Source: Thermoleophilaceae bacterium | GTDB lineage: Bacteria > Actinomycetota > Thermoleophilia > Solirubrobacterales > Thermoleophilaceae | DNA: 5,023 nt | Assembly (NCBI GenBank): GCA_013811765.1 | Contig: JACCUO010000088.1 | Coordinates: forward strand, 1 to 5,023 | Direction of reading: 5' to 3' | Shown here: piece after piece, positions 1 to 5,023 of the stretch | How positions within the stretch are numbered: position 1 is the stretch's first letter | Layout of the letters: the number at the start of each line of letters is the position of its first letter | The notes under the pieces: generated by a model | What the model was told of the DNA's origin: nothing | What the model saw: only the letters and a program-made list of their open reading frames with translations | The model's database searches: none | Made by a program: the position numbers and the translations under genes

Positions 1-500
1 ACGGGCATGACCTTCCTCGCGCGGGCGCCTGTCAGCGCGTCGGCCACCGAGGTGAACCGGGCGAGCTGCTCGAGATGCTTGATCGTTGGAAATACCAACA
101 TCAGCTCGCCTCGCTCCCCGGCATCCAGCGCGTCCCGCGGACGGATCCAGCGGGCCTCGACGCACTCGCGCCCGTCCACCGACGGCTCAGCGCCGTCCGG
201 CGCGCGGGCAACGAAGAAATGGGTGTCAAAGCGGATGCTGGCCTCGGCCGGCGTGATCCAGCGCGAGAACCTGACCAGCTCTGCTTCCACTGGAAGAGGG
301 ATGCCCGCCTCCTCCTCGAGCTCGCGGGCCGCGGTCCTCAGCTCGTCGTCGTCGCCGCCGTGCGTTGCGCCACCCGGGAACACCCAGGCGCCGCCCATGA
401 ACTGCTGGGCGGGGTTTCGCTTGACCAGCAGAACCTCGGGCCCGCCCGGCGAGTCGCGCAGCAGGATCACGGTGGCGGCCTCGCGGGCCTCCGGGCTCAC
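1..500 (-). CDS. NUDIX hydrolase, NUDT19-like, C-terminus cut by window edge
   Basis: This gene reads right to left from a GTG at 500-498 and is still open at base 1, giving 166 codons. It should hydrolyse a nucleoside diphosphate linked to another moiety, with a metal ion held by the NUDIX-box glutamates. The strand opens with a beta-strand segment (ATVILLRDS, residues 9-17), then [10 protein letters not shown] (35-44) and the NUDIX helix RELEEEAGI (59-67), whose E63 and E64 are the expected metal ligands. FSRWITP (78-84) and [10 protein letters not shown] (90-99) follow; this pair recalls the NUDT19 branch, which includes CoA and acyl-CoA diphosphatases. The substrate is therefore a guess. 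The loop between the GG and the RE of the box is one residue longer than in MutT. An in-frame TAG at 512-510 makes the GTG the first possible start. It is divergent from the rubredoxin gene with 41 bp between them. The family is confident, the precise activity is not. Confidence 0.88.
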   Translation of the reverse strand, partial: MSPEAREAATVILLRDSPGGPEVLLVKRNPAQQFMGGAWVFPGGATHGGDDDELRTAARELEEEAGIPLPVEAELVRFSRWITPAEASIRFDTHFFVARAPDGAEPSVDGRECVEARWIRPRDALDAGERGELMLVFPTIKHLEQLARFTSVADALTGARARKVMP

Positions 501-506
501 CGGCGG

Positions 507-512
507 AGCCTA
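507..512 (-). promoter_or_regulatory. Candidate -10 box (TAGGCT) for a leaderless NUDIX mRNA
   Basis: On the minus strand TAGGCT fits TANNNT and ends 6 nt before the GTG start at 500, so transcription would begin at or next to the start codon. I see no convincing Shine-Dalgarno upstream of this GTG and no good -35. This is inferred from position and pattern only. Confidence 0.4.
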
Positions 513-528
513 TCGGCGCCGAGAGCGC

Positions 529-534
529 TAGATT
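529..534 (+). promoter_or_regulatory. Candidate -10 box (TAGATT) for a leaderless rubredoxin mRNA
   Basis: TAGATT matches 4 of 6 positions of TATAAT and ends 7 nt before the ATG at 542, the spacing known for leaderless mRNAs in actinobacteria and Deinococcus. The only purine run nearby, GAGAG at 521-525, is 16 nt from the ATG, too far for a normal ribosome binding site. No clear -35 is visible. Confidence 0.42.
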
Positions 535-541
535 TCGGGCG

Positions 542-724
542 ATGAGCGAAACCGCAACCGCCCAACAGTGGATCTGCATCTCCTGCGGGTTCATCTACGA
601 CCCCGAACAGGGCGACCCCGACGGCGGCATCCCACCCGGCACCTCGTTCGACGACGTCCCGGACGACTGGTTCTGCCCCGTCTGCGGCGCCCGCAAGAAG
701 GACTTCGAGCTTCACGAGGGATAA
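542..724 (+). CDS. Rubredoxin
   Basis: This 60-residue protein is a small cytoplasmic one-electron carrier holding a single iron atom by four cysteines. Both knuckles are intact: CISCG (Cys12, Cys15) and CPVCG (Cys45, Cys48). Between them lie Tyr19-Asp20-Pro21, the [20 protein letters not shown] run (24-43), and the aromatic residues Trp10, Tyr19, Phe36, Trp43 and Phe44 expected of the rubredoxin core. The length is that of a stand-alone rubredoxin plus a short N-terminal extension of about eight residues. Its partners cannot be told from the neighbours: in other bacteria rubredoxins serve alkane hydroxylases, oxidative-stress reductases or photosystem assembly, none of which is seen here. 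The ATG at 542 is the sensible start, since the first knuckle is only 11 residues in. It is divergent from the NUDIX gene and convergent with bioA. The family is certain; the physiological role is unknown. Confidence 0.97.
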   Translation: MSETATAQQWICISCGFIYDPEQGDPDGGIPPGTSFDDVPDDWFCPVCGARKKDFELHEG

Positions 725-726
725 CC

Positions 727-751
727 GGCCTCGCCTTCGGGCGACCTGGCC
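727..751 (+). terminator. Stem-loop after rubredoxin, possible terminator
   Basis: Two bases after the rubredoxin stop codon the DNA can form GGCC-TCGCC-TTCG-GGCGA-(CCT)-GGCC. The inner 5-bp stem (731-735 with 740-744) closes a TTCG tetraloop, a very stable RNA loop type, and the outer 4 bp (727-730 with 748-751) extend it across a 3-nt bulge. There is no T-run after it, which is common for terminators of high-GC bacteria but leaves the function unproven. It could act in both directions, since bioA converges on it. Confidence 0.5.
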
Positions 752-759
752 GGGCGCCG

Positions 760-824
760 CAGGCGAGCTGAGGACGCCGCCGTGGTCGCCCTTCAGGCGA
801 GCTGAGCGGGCGCCGCCGCCGTGG
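760..824. repeat. Imperfect direct repeat: bioA tail and a copy outside it
   Basis: CAGGCGAGCTGAG occurs exactly at 760-772 and at 794-806, 34 bp apart. Each copy is followed by an exact CGCCGCCGTGG, at 775-785 and 814-824. The right-hand copy is the last codons of bioA on the minus strand (stop at 795-793). The left-hand copy lies just past that stop, with the stop codon changed from TGA to TGC. It looks like a small duplication of the gene's 3' end that has since drifted. Low-complexity GC-rich sequence could give part of this by chance, but the 13-bp exact block is less easily explained that way. Confidence 0.55.
786..800 (-). terminator. Stem-loop spanning the bioA stop codon
   Basis: TCGCC (786-790) and GGCGA (796-800) are perfect inverted repeats around a 5-nt loop holding most of the bioA stop codon. 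The stem has the same arms as the hairpin at 731-744. It could help end the bioA transcript, alone or with the 727-751 hairpin, which that transcript would meet next. No T-run follows on either strand, so the call is tentative. Confidence 0.3.
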
Positions 825-2109
825 CCACGTCGATGGCCTCGGCCGTTATCTCCACCAGGCGGATGAGGTCCCGCTCTGAGATCGCGAGCGGCGGCATCAG
901 TACGACTGTGTCCCCGAGCGGACGGACGATCGCCCCGCGGCTGCGGGCTTCAAGCGCCACCCGGTGCCCCATCCGCAGGTCGACGGGATAGCCGCAGAGC
1001 TCGATGCCGGTCATCGTGCCGCAGCGCCGGACCTCGGCGACCTCGCGGCGGGCAGCGATCGGTTCGAGCAGCTCTGCCAGCAGCTCGATCTTGGGGGCCA
1101 GCCGCTCGAGCGTACGCTCCTCCTCGAAGACGTCGAGCGTGGCCAGCGCGGCGGCGCACGCCAGTGGGTTGCCCGTGTAGGTGTGCCCGTGGAAGAAGGT
1201 CCGGAACTCCTCGAACTCGCCGAGGAAACCCTCGTAGATCTTCTCGGTCGCGAGCGTGGCCGCCAGGGGGAGGTAGCCGCCCGTCAGCCCCTTGGCGGTG
1301 CAGAGCAGATCGGGCGCGACGTCCTCGTGCTCACAGGCGAACATCTTCCCCGTTCGCCCGAAGCCGGTGGCCACCTCATCGCAGATGAGGAGCGCGCCGT
1401 GCTCGTCACAGAGCGCCCGGACCGCGCGCAGGTAGCCGGGAGGGTGCACGAGGATCCCGGCGGCCCCCTGCACCAACGGCTCCATGATCACGGCCGCGAT
1501 CTCCCCCGGATGATCATCGAACAGCCGGCCCATGTCGGCGATATCCCCCGGCACCGCCTTGAGGGTGTCGAAGAGCAGCGGGCGGTACATCGAGTGGAAG
1601 AGATCGATGCCGCCAACCGAGACCGAGCCGATCGTGTCCCCGTGATAGGCGTCGCGGAGGGCGATGAAGCGGGTGCGCCGGGCCTCGTCCTCGCCCCGCT
1701 GACGCCAGTACTGGAACGCCATCTTCAGCGCGATCTCGGTGGCGGTCGAGCCGCTGTCCGAGTAGAACACCCGCGTGAGGCCCGGCGGCGCGAGGTCCAC
1801 CAGCCGGCGCGCCAGCCTGATGGCCGCCGGATGGGTGAGCCCGAGCATCGTGGAGTGTGCGACCCGGTCGAGCTGGGCGCGCACCGCGGCATCGATGCGG
1901 GGGTGCGCGTGGCCGTGCACGTTGCACCACAGTGAGGAGACGCCGTCGATGTACCGCCGGCCGGTCGTGTCCACGAGATCGGTGCCCTCGCCGCGCTCGA
2001 TGATGACCGGCTCCTCCTGCGCCCAACCACGCTGCTGGGTGAACGGGTGCCACACGCAGGCCCGATCGTCGGCGACCAGTTCTGCGTGACTCCCGAAGCG
2101 CGAGTTCAC
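793..2109 (-). CDS. bioA: Adenosylmethionine-8-amino-7-oxononanoate aminotransferase (DAPA synthase)
   Basis: BioA is a cytoplasmic PLP enzyme of biotin synthesis that transfers an amino group, normally from S-adenosylmethionine, to 8-amino-7-oxononanoate to give 7,8-diaminononanoate. The 438-residue length is normal. Family marks are WHPFTQ (20-25), DGVSSLWCNVHGH (55-67), the PLP-phosphate loop GSTATE (120-125), DAYHGDT (153-159), the PLP-ring Asp244 in ICDEVATGFGRTG, the Schiff-base Lys273 in TAKGLTGGYLPL, HGHTYTGNPLAC (307-318), and Arg396 in VRPLGDT, where the substrate-carboxylate arginine is expected. Nothing essential seems missing. The start is a GTG at 2109-2107; an in-frame TAG at 2127-2125 with no start codon between fixes it. 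AGGG at 2122-2119 is 9 nt upstream and could be its ribosome binding site. No bioF, bioD or bioB is adjacent, so the pathway is split or elsewhere. It is divergent from the spermidine-synthase-like gene and convergent with rubredoxin. Use of lysine rather than SAM as donor cannot be excluded from sequence. Confidence 0.96.
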   Translation of the reverse strand: MNSRFGSHAELVADDRACVWHPFTQQRGWAQEEPVIIERGEGTDLVDTTGRRYIDGVSSLWCNVHGHAHPRIDAAVRAQLDRVAHSTMLGLTHPAAIRLARRLVDLAPPGLTRVFYSDSGSTATEIALKMAFQYWRQRGEDEARRTRFIALRDAYHGDTIGSVSVGGIDLFHSMYRPLLFDTLKAVPGDIADMGRLFDDHPGEIAAVIMEPLVQGAAGILVHPPGYLRAVRALCDEHGALLICDEVATGFGRTGKMFACEHEDVAPDLLCTAKGLTGGYLPLAATLATEKIYEGFLGEFEEFRTFFHGHTYTGNPLACAAALATLDVFEEERTLERLAPKIELLAELLEPIAARREVAEVRRCGTMTGIELCGYPVDLRMGHRVALEARSRGAIVRPLGDTVVLMPPLAISERDLIRLVEITAEAIDVATAAAPAQLA

Positions 2110-2117
2110 CGTGGGCG

Positions 2118-2123
2118 ACCCTA
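2118..2123 (-). promoter_or_regulatory. Candidate -10 box (TAGGGT) for bioA
   Basis: TAGGGT on the minus strand fits TANNNT and ends 8 nt before the bioA GTG, predicting a leader of about one or two bases. The same bases hold the AGGG that would be a Shine-Dalgarno if transcription started further upstream, so the two readings compete. No -35 element is obvious. Confidence 0.3.
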
Positions 2124-2125
2124 GC

Positions 2126-2131
2126 TATCGT
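2126..2131 (+). promoter_or_regulatory. Candidate -10 box (TATCGT) for the spermidine-synthase-like gene
   Basis: TATCGT matches 4 of 6 positions of TATAAT and ends 9 nt before the ATG at 2141, giving a near-leaderless transcript. It would place the start of transcription after the alternative GTG at 2111, favouring the ATG. It overlaps the palindrome TAGCTA (2122-2127) lying midway between the two divergent starts. Pattern evidence only. Confidence 0.32.
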
Positions 2132-2140
2132 GCAGGTCGG

Positions 2141-3631
2141 ATGCCGCCCCTCCCGCTCCTGGTTTTCGTGGTCGGGACAGGCTCTCTCGGCGCGGAGATC
2201 GCGGCGGTCCGCCTGCTCGCCCCTTACTTCGGCGCCTCCACCATCGTGTGGGCGAACACGATCGGGGTCGTGCTGGTGGCGCTCTCCGTCGGATACTGGC
2301 TCGGCGGGCGCTGGGCCGACCGCCGGCCGGAGATGCGCAGCCTGTGCCTGCTCGCGCTCACCGCCGCCGCGCTCCTGGCGGTCGTGCCCTTCCTGGCCGA
2401 CCCGCTGCTCCACGTGGCAGTGGACGCCCTCGACTCCATCTCCGCCGGCGCGTTCCTCGGCTCGCTGGTGGGCGTCCTCGGCCTTGTGGCGATCCCGGTG
2501 CTTTTGCTCGGCGCGGTGTCGCCCTACGCCGTCCGTCTGGCGGTGACCGAGGTCGAGCACGCGGGCGAGGTGGCCGGGCGCCTCTACGCCCTCTCCACCG
2601 CGGGGAGCCTGGTGGGCACACTCCTCTCGGCTCTCATCTTCATCCCGCTGGTGGGCACGCGGCGCACATTCCTGATCTTCGCGCTCGCGATCGCGATCGT
2701 CGCGGTCCTGGGTCTGCGCCCTGTCCGGCGCTACGCTCTCGCGCCGGCCGCGATCGCGGCGTTGATCGCCCTGCCGGTGGGCACGCTGAAGGCCGACGCC
2801 GAGGGCGGGCGCGTGATCTACGAGACCGACACGGAGTATCAGTACGCCCGCGTGGTCGAGCGCACCGACGGCAGTCGCGCACTGGAGCTGAACGAGGGGC
2901 AGGCCCAGCACTCGATCTACGAGCCGGGCACCGTGCTCACGGGCGACGTATGGGACGGGCACCTGGTGCTCCCGTTCACCGCACTCGACCGTCCGCCGCG
3001 GCGCGTGGCGATCCTCGGCAACGCCGCGGGCACCACCGCCCGGGCCTATGAGGAGTTCTTCCCCGCGACACGCGTGGACGGGGTGGAGATCGACTCGGAG
3101 CTCTCGGAGATAGGGCGGCGCTTCTTCGACATGGACAATCCGCGGTTGCATCTCTACCACGAGGACGCCCGCCCCTACCTGCGCCGCTCCGATGCGCGCT
3201 ATGACGTCATCTCGGTTGACGCCTACCGCCAGCCCTACATACCGTTCTACCTCGCCACGAAGGAGTTCTTCGAGCTGGTGCGGGATCGCCTGGTGCCCGG
3301 GGGAGTGGTGATCGTCAATGCCGGCCATCCCGAGGACCAGGACGACCTCGAGGAGGTGCTGACGGCCACCATGCGGGAGGTCTTCCCCCATGTGCTCCGG
3401 GACCCGATCGAGGACACGAATACGCTGATCGTGGCGAGCGAGCGCCCACTGTCGGCGCTTGCCCTGCGGCGGCGGGCGCGAGGGCTGCCCGCCGGCCTGC
3501 AGCCAACCGCGCTGGAGGCGGCCGACCGTATCGGTGCGCCGCTCGAGGGAGGGCGCGTGTACACCGACGACAAGGCGCCGGTGGAGTGGCTGATCGACAA
3601 GTCGATCGTGGACTACGCCGCGGGGGACTGA
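2141..3631 (+). CDS. Membrane-anchored spermidine-synthase-like protein (fused MFS/spermidine synthase type)
   Basis: The protein has two parts. The first 210 or so residues are hydrophobic, with about six or seven membrane segments, starting directly with PLLVFVVGTGSLGAEI; GYWLGGRWADRRP after the second segment is typical of the family. The remainder is a soluble Rossmann-type methyltransferase-like domain related to spermidine synthase: YETDTEYQYARVVE, LELNEGQAQHS, the nucleotide loop VAILGNAAGTTAR, VDGVEID whose Glu should bind the cofactor ribose, and the C-terminal YTDDKAPVEWL. The DxxDP-like acidic pair of real aminopropyltransferases is replaced by DAYRQPYIPFYLATKEFF, so spermidine synthesis is doubtful and the substrate unknown. 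Two starts are possible: GTG at 2111 (506 aa) or ATG at 2141 (496 aa). I prefer the ATG, because family members begin with the first membrane segment and AGG at 2134-2136 lies just upstream. The next gene follows after 20 bp and is probably cotranscribed. Confidence 0.88.
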   Translation: MPPLPLLVFVVGTGSLGAEIAAVRLLAPYFGASTIVWANTIGVVLVALSVGYWLGGRWADRRPEMRSLCLLALTAAALLAVVPFLADPLLHVAVDALDSISAGAFLGSLVGVLGLVAIPVLLLGAVSPYAVRLAVTEVEHAGEVAGRLYALSTAGSLVGTLLSALIFIPLVGTRRTFLIFALAIAIVAVLGLRPVRRYALAPAAIAALIALPVGTLKADAEGGRVIYETDTEYQYARVVERTDGSRALELNEGQAQHSIYEPGTVLTGDVWDGHLVLPFTALDRPPRRVAILGNAAGTTARAYEEFFPATRVDGVEIDSELSEIGRRFFDMDNPRLHLYHEDARPYLRRSDARYDVISVDAYRQPYIPFYLATKEFFELVRDRLVPGGVVIVNAGHPEDQDDLEEVLTATMREVFPHVLRDPIEDTNTLIVASERPLSALALRRRARGLPAGLQPTALEAADRIGAPLEGGRVYTDDKAPVEWLIDKSIVDYAAGD

Positions 3632-3640
3632 GGCGAGGGA

Positions 3641-3644
3641 GAGG
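3641..3644 (+). promoter_or_regulatory. Ribosome binding site of the acyl-CoA synthetase
   Basis: GAGG, in a purine-rich GGGAGAGGAAA stretch, lies 7 nt before the ATG at 3652. It is the strongest Shine-Dalgarno in the window and fixes this start. It contrasts with the four divergent starts, which lack one this clear. Confidence 0.8.
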
Positions 3645-3651
3645 AAACCGG

Positions 3652-5023
3652 ATGAGCCACCGCAGGTACGAGCTCGGCAGCTACGAGGAGATGTGCGCCG
3701 CCCATCGCTGGGATGTGCCTGAGCGCTACAACATCGCCCGCGACGTCTGCGACAAGCATCCGCGCGAGAAGCTCGCGATGGTCTGGGAGGACTGGCGCGG
3801 GAGCGAGCGCAGGGTCACCTTCGGCGAGCTGCAGGATCTATCCAACCGTTTCGCGAACGTGCTCGAGGCGCACGGCGTCGAGGCGGGTGATCGCGTGGCG
3901 ACGCTGCTTCCCTCGCTCCCGGAGACCGCGGCCGTCTTCCTCGGGACCTACAAGCGGGCGGCGATCCTGCTCTCGATGTCGGTGCTCTACGGAGACGAGG
4001 GCATCCAGCACCGGCTGAGCGACTCGGGTGCCAAGGCGATCGTGACGGACGCCGAGAACCGCCACCGGATCCCCGAGGACAGCGTCGAGAAGGTCTTTGT
4101 GATCGAAGGCGGAGCGGGTGCGGACGTGGAGCTCGGCCAAGCGCTCGAGCAGGCGTCGGCGTCATACGATCCGGTGGACACCGCGGCGGATGACCCGGCG
4201 CAGCTCTACTACTCCTCGGGCACCACGGGCCTGGCGAAGGGCATTCTCCATGCGCACCGCTACCTCCTCGCCCACGAGGAGTTCGAGTTCTGCCACGACG
4301 TGCAGGACGGGGAGCTCTTCCACGGCATGGGCGAGTGGGCGTGGGCGGCCGGGATATGCCCGCTGCTCGGCCCGTGGCGCTACGGCGCCACCGCGCTCGT
4401 GTACGCACGCAAGGGCGGCTTCGACCCCGAGGAGCAGCTGCGCTTCCTGGCAAGGCACGGGGTGGAGGGGATGTTCACGACGCCGACGGCTCTGCGCGCG
4501 ATGACCGGCATCGCCAACGCGGGTGAGCGGTTTCCGCTCAAGCGCCTACGCAACGTGTGCTCGGCCGGCGAGCCGCTCAACCCCGAGGTGATCCGCTGGT
4601 TTCGCGAGCAGTACGGCCTCACCGTGCTCGATTACTACGGTCTCACCGAGAGCTACCCGCTGTGCGGCAACTTCCCGACCGTCGAGGTGCGCGAGGGGTC
4701 GATGGGCCGCCCGATGCCCGGCTGGGATGTGGCGATCCTCGACGAGGACGAGAAGCCCCTGCCGGCCGGCGAGCGCGGAGAGATCTGCCTCCGGGCCCGG
4801 TCCAACCCCCACTACCCGCTCGGCTACTGGAACCGTCCCGAGGACACCGAGGAGGTCTTCGGCGGCGAGTGGTTTCACACGCAGGACGCCGCCGAACTCG
4901 ACGACGACGGCTACGTCTGGTACGCGGGTCGCGCCGATGACGTGATCATCTCTGCCGGCTACCGCATCGGCCCGTTCGAGGTGGAGTCGGCCTGCGTGGA
5001 GCACCCGGCGGTGCGGGAGGCCG
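3652..5023 (+). CDS. AMP-forming acyl-CoA synthetase, C-terminus cut by window edge
   Basis: This enzyme of the ANL (adenylate-forming) superfamily should activate a carboxylic acid with ATP to an acyl-AMP and pass it to CoA. There are 457 codons from the ATG at 3652, open at the right edge; family members run to about 540-550, so most of the small C-terminal domain, including the catalytic lysine motif, is outside. Visible motifs are the ATP loop YYSSGTTGLAKG (186-197), SAGEP (304-308), YYGLTES (328-334), the ribose-binding Asp412 in FHTQD, Arg427 in YAGRADD, and the hinge stretch VIISAGYRIGPFEVES (431-446). The last of these is close to acetyl-CoA and medium-chain acyl-CoA synthetases. The substrate cannot be read from sequence: acetate, a medium-chain or an aromatic acid are all possible. 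The usual TGD is TQD here. It follows the spermidine-synthase-like gene by 20 bp on the same strand, probably as one operon. Confidence 0.93.
   Translation, partial: MSHRRYELGSYEEMCAAHRWDVPERYNIARDVCDKHPREKLAMVWEDWRGSERRVTFGELQDLSNRFANVLEAHGVEAGDRVATLLPSLPETAAVFLGTYKRAAILLSMSVLYGDEGIQHRLSDSGAKAIVTDAENRHRIPEDSVEKVFVIEGGAGADVELGQALEQASASYDPVDTAADDPAQLYYSSGTTGLAKGILHAHRYLLAHEEFEFCHDVQDGELFHGMGEWAWAAGICPLLGPWRYGATALVYARKGGFDPEEQLRFLARHGVEGMFTTPTALRAMTGIANAGERFPLKRLRNVCSAGEPLNPEVIRWFREQYGLTVLDYYGLTESYPLCGNFPTVEVREGSMGRPMPGWDVAILDEDEKPLPAGERGEICLRARSNPHYPLGYWNRPEDTEEVFGGEWFHTQDAAELDDDGYVWYAGRADDVIISAGYRIGPFEVESACVEHPAVREA

Noticed and set aside
7..545. Two long plus-strand open frames (7-531 and 75-545) at the left end
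   Set aside because: Both are antisense to the NUDIX gene. Their Ser/Arg/Ala-rich products show no domain, while the minus frame has a clear NUDIX box.
964..1935. 323-codon plus-strand frame inside bioA
   Set aside because: It is a mirror of bioA, which carries every expected PLP-aminotransferase motif on the other strand.
2111..2140. GTG at 2111 as the start of the spermidine-synthase-like protein
   Set aside because: Not excluded, but it lacks a Shine-Dalgarno, would leave one base to bioA, and adds a polar stretch before the first membrane segment. ATG 2141 fits better.
2683..2700. Tandem GCGATC/CGATCG units, possible recognition or binding repeat
   Set aside because: They lie in a membrane segment and simply encode alternating Ala/Ile/Val; codon bias toward GCG and ATC explains the pattern.
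1514..3391. 625-codon open frame on the minus strand across bioA and the next gene
   Set aside because: It is rich in Arg, His, Gly and Glu, has no recognisable motif, and lies antisense to the well-supported membrane protein and out of frame within bioA. Long spurious frames are expected in DNA this GC-rich.
4546..5004. 152-codon minus-strand frame at the right end
   Set aside because: Antisense to the acyl-CoA synthetase, whose motifs run continuously through this stretch.

Overview
The window is very GC-rich chromosomal DNA with a codon third-position bias toward G/C, GTG starts, tightly packed genes and almost no intergenic space. Together with the gene families seen, this suggests a high-GC actinobacterium, possibly of the Thermoleophilia/Solirubrobacterales type. 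That placement is an inference from composition and protein flavour; there is no rRNA or other marker here to prove it. I see no mobile element, CRISPR array, tRNA or rRNA gene.

Layout from left to right: (1) a NUDIX hydrolase on the minus strand, cut by the left edge (1-500); (2) a divergent 41-bp gap; (3) a complete rubredoxin on the plus strand (542-724); (4) a 68-bp convergent gap with two similar small hairpins and a duplicated piece of the bioA tail; (5) a complete bioA on the minus strand (793-2109); (6) an extremely short divergent gap; (7) a membrane-anchored spermidine-synthase-like protein on the plus strand (about 2141-3631); (8) 20 bp later, with a clear ribosome binding site, an AMP-forming acyl-CoA synthetase that runs off the right edge (3652-5023). 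No stretch over 300 bases lacks a gene.

The genes do not form one obvious pathway. Rubredoxin is an electron carrier, BioA makes the biotin precursor DAPA, the NUDIX protein resembles the NUDT19-type CoA/nucleotide pyrophosphatases, and the synthetase makes acyl-CoA. The only likely operon is the spermidine-synthase-like gene plus the acyl-CoA synthetase. A loose CoA/biotin/lipid theme is possible but is not demonstrated by the sequence.

No clearly new multi-gene system is visible. The most interesting signals are small: all four divergent start codons lack a standard, well-spaced Shine-Dalgarno except possibly bioA, and each has a TANNNT box 6-9 nt upstream, the arrangement of leaderless or nearly leaderless transcripts; the spermidine-synthase-like protein lacks the usual acidic pair of true aminopropyltransferases; and the bioA 3' end appears partly duplicated just outside the gene.
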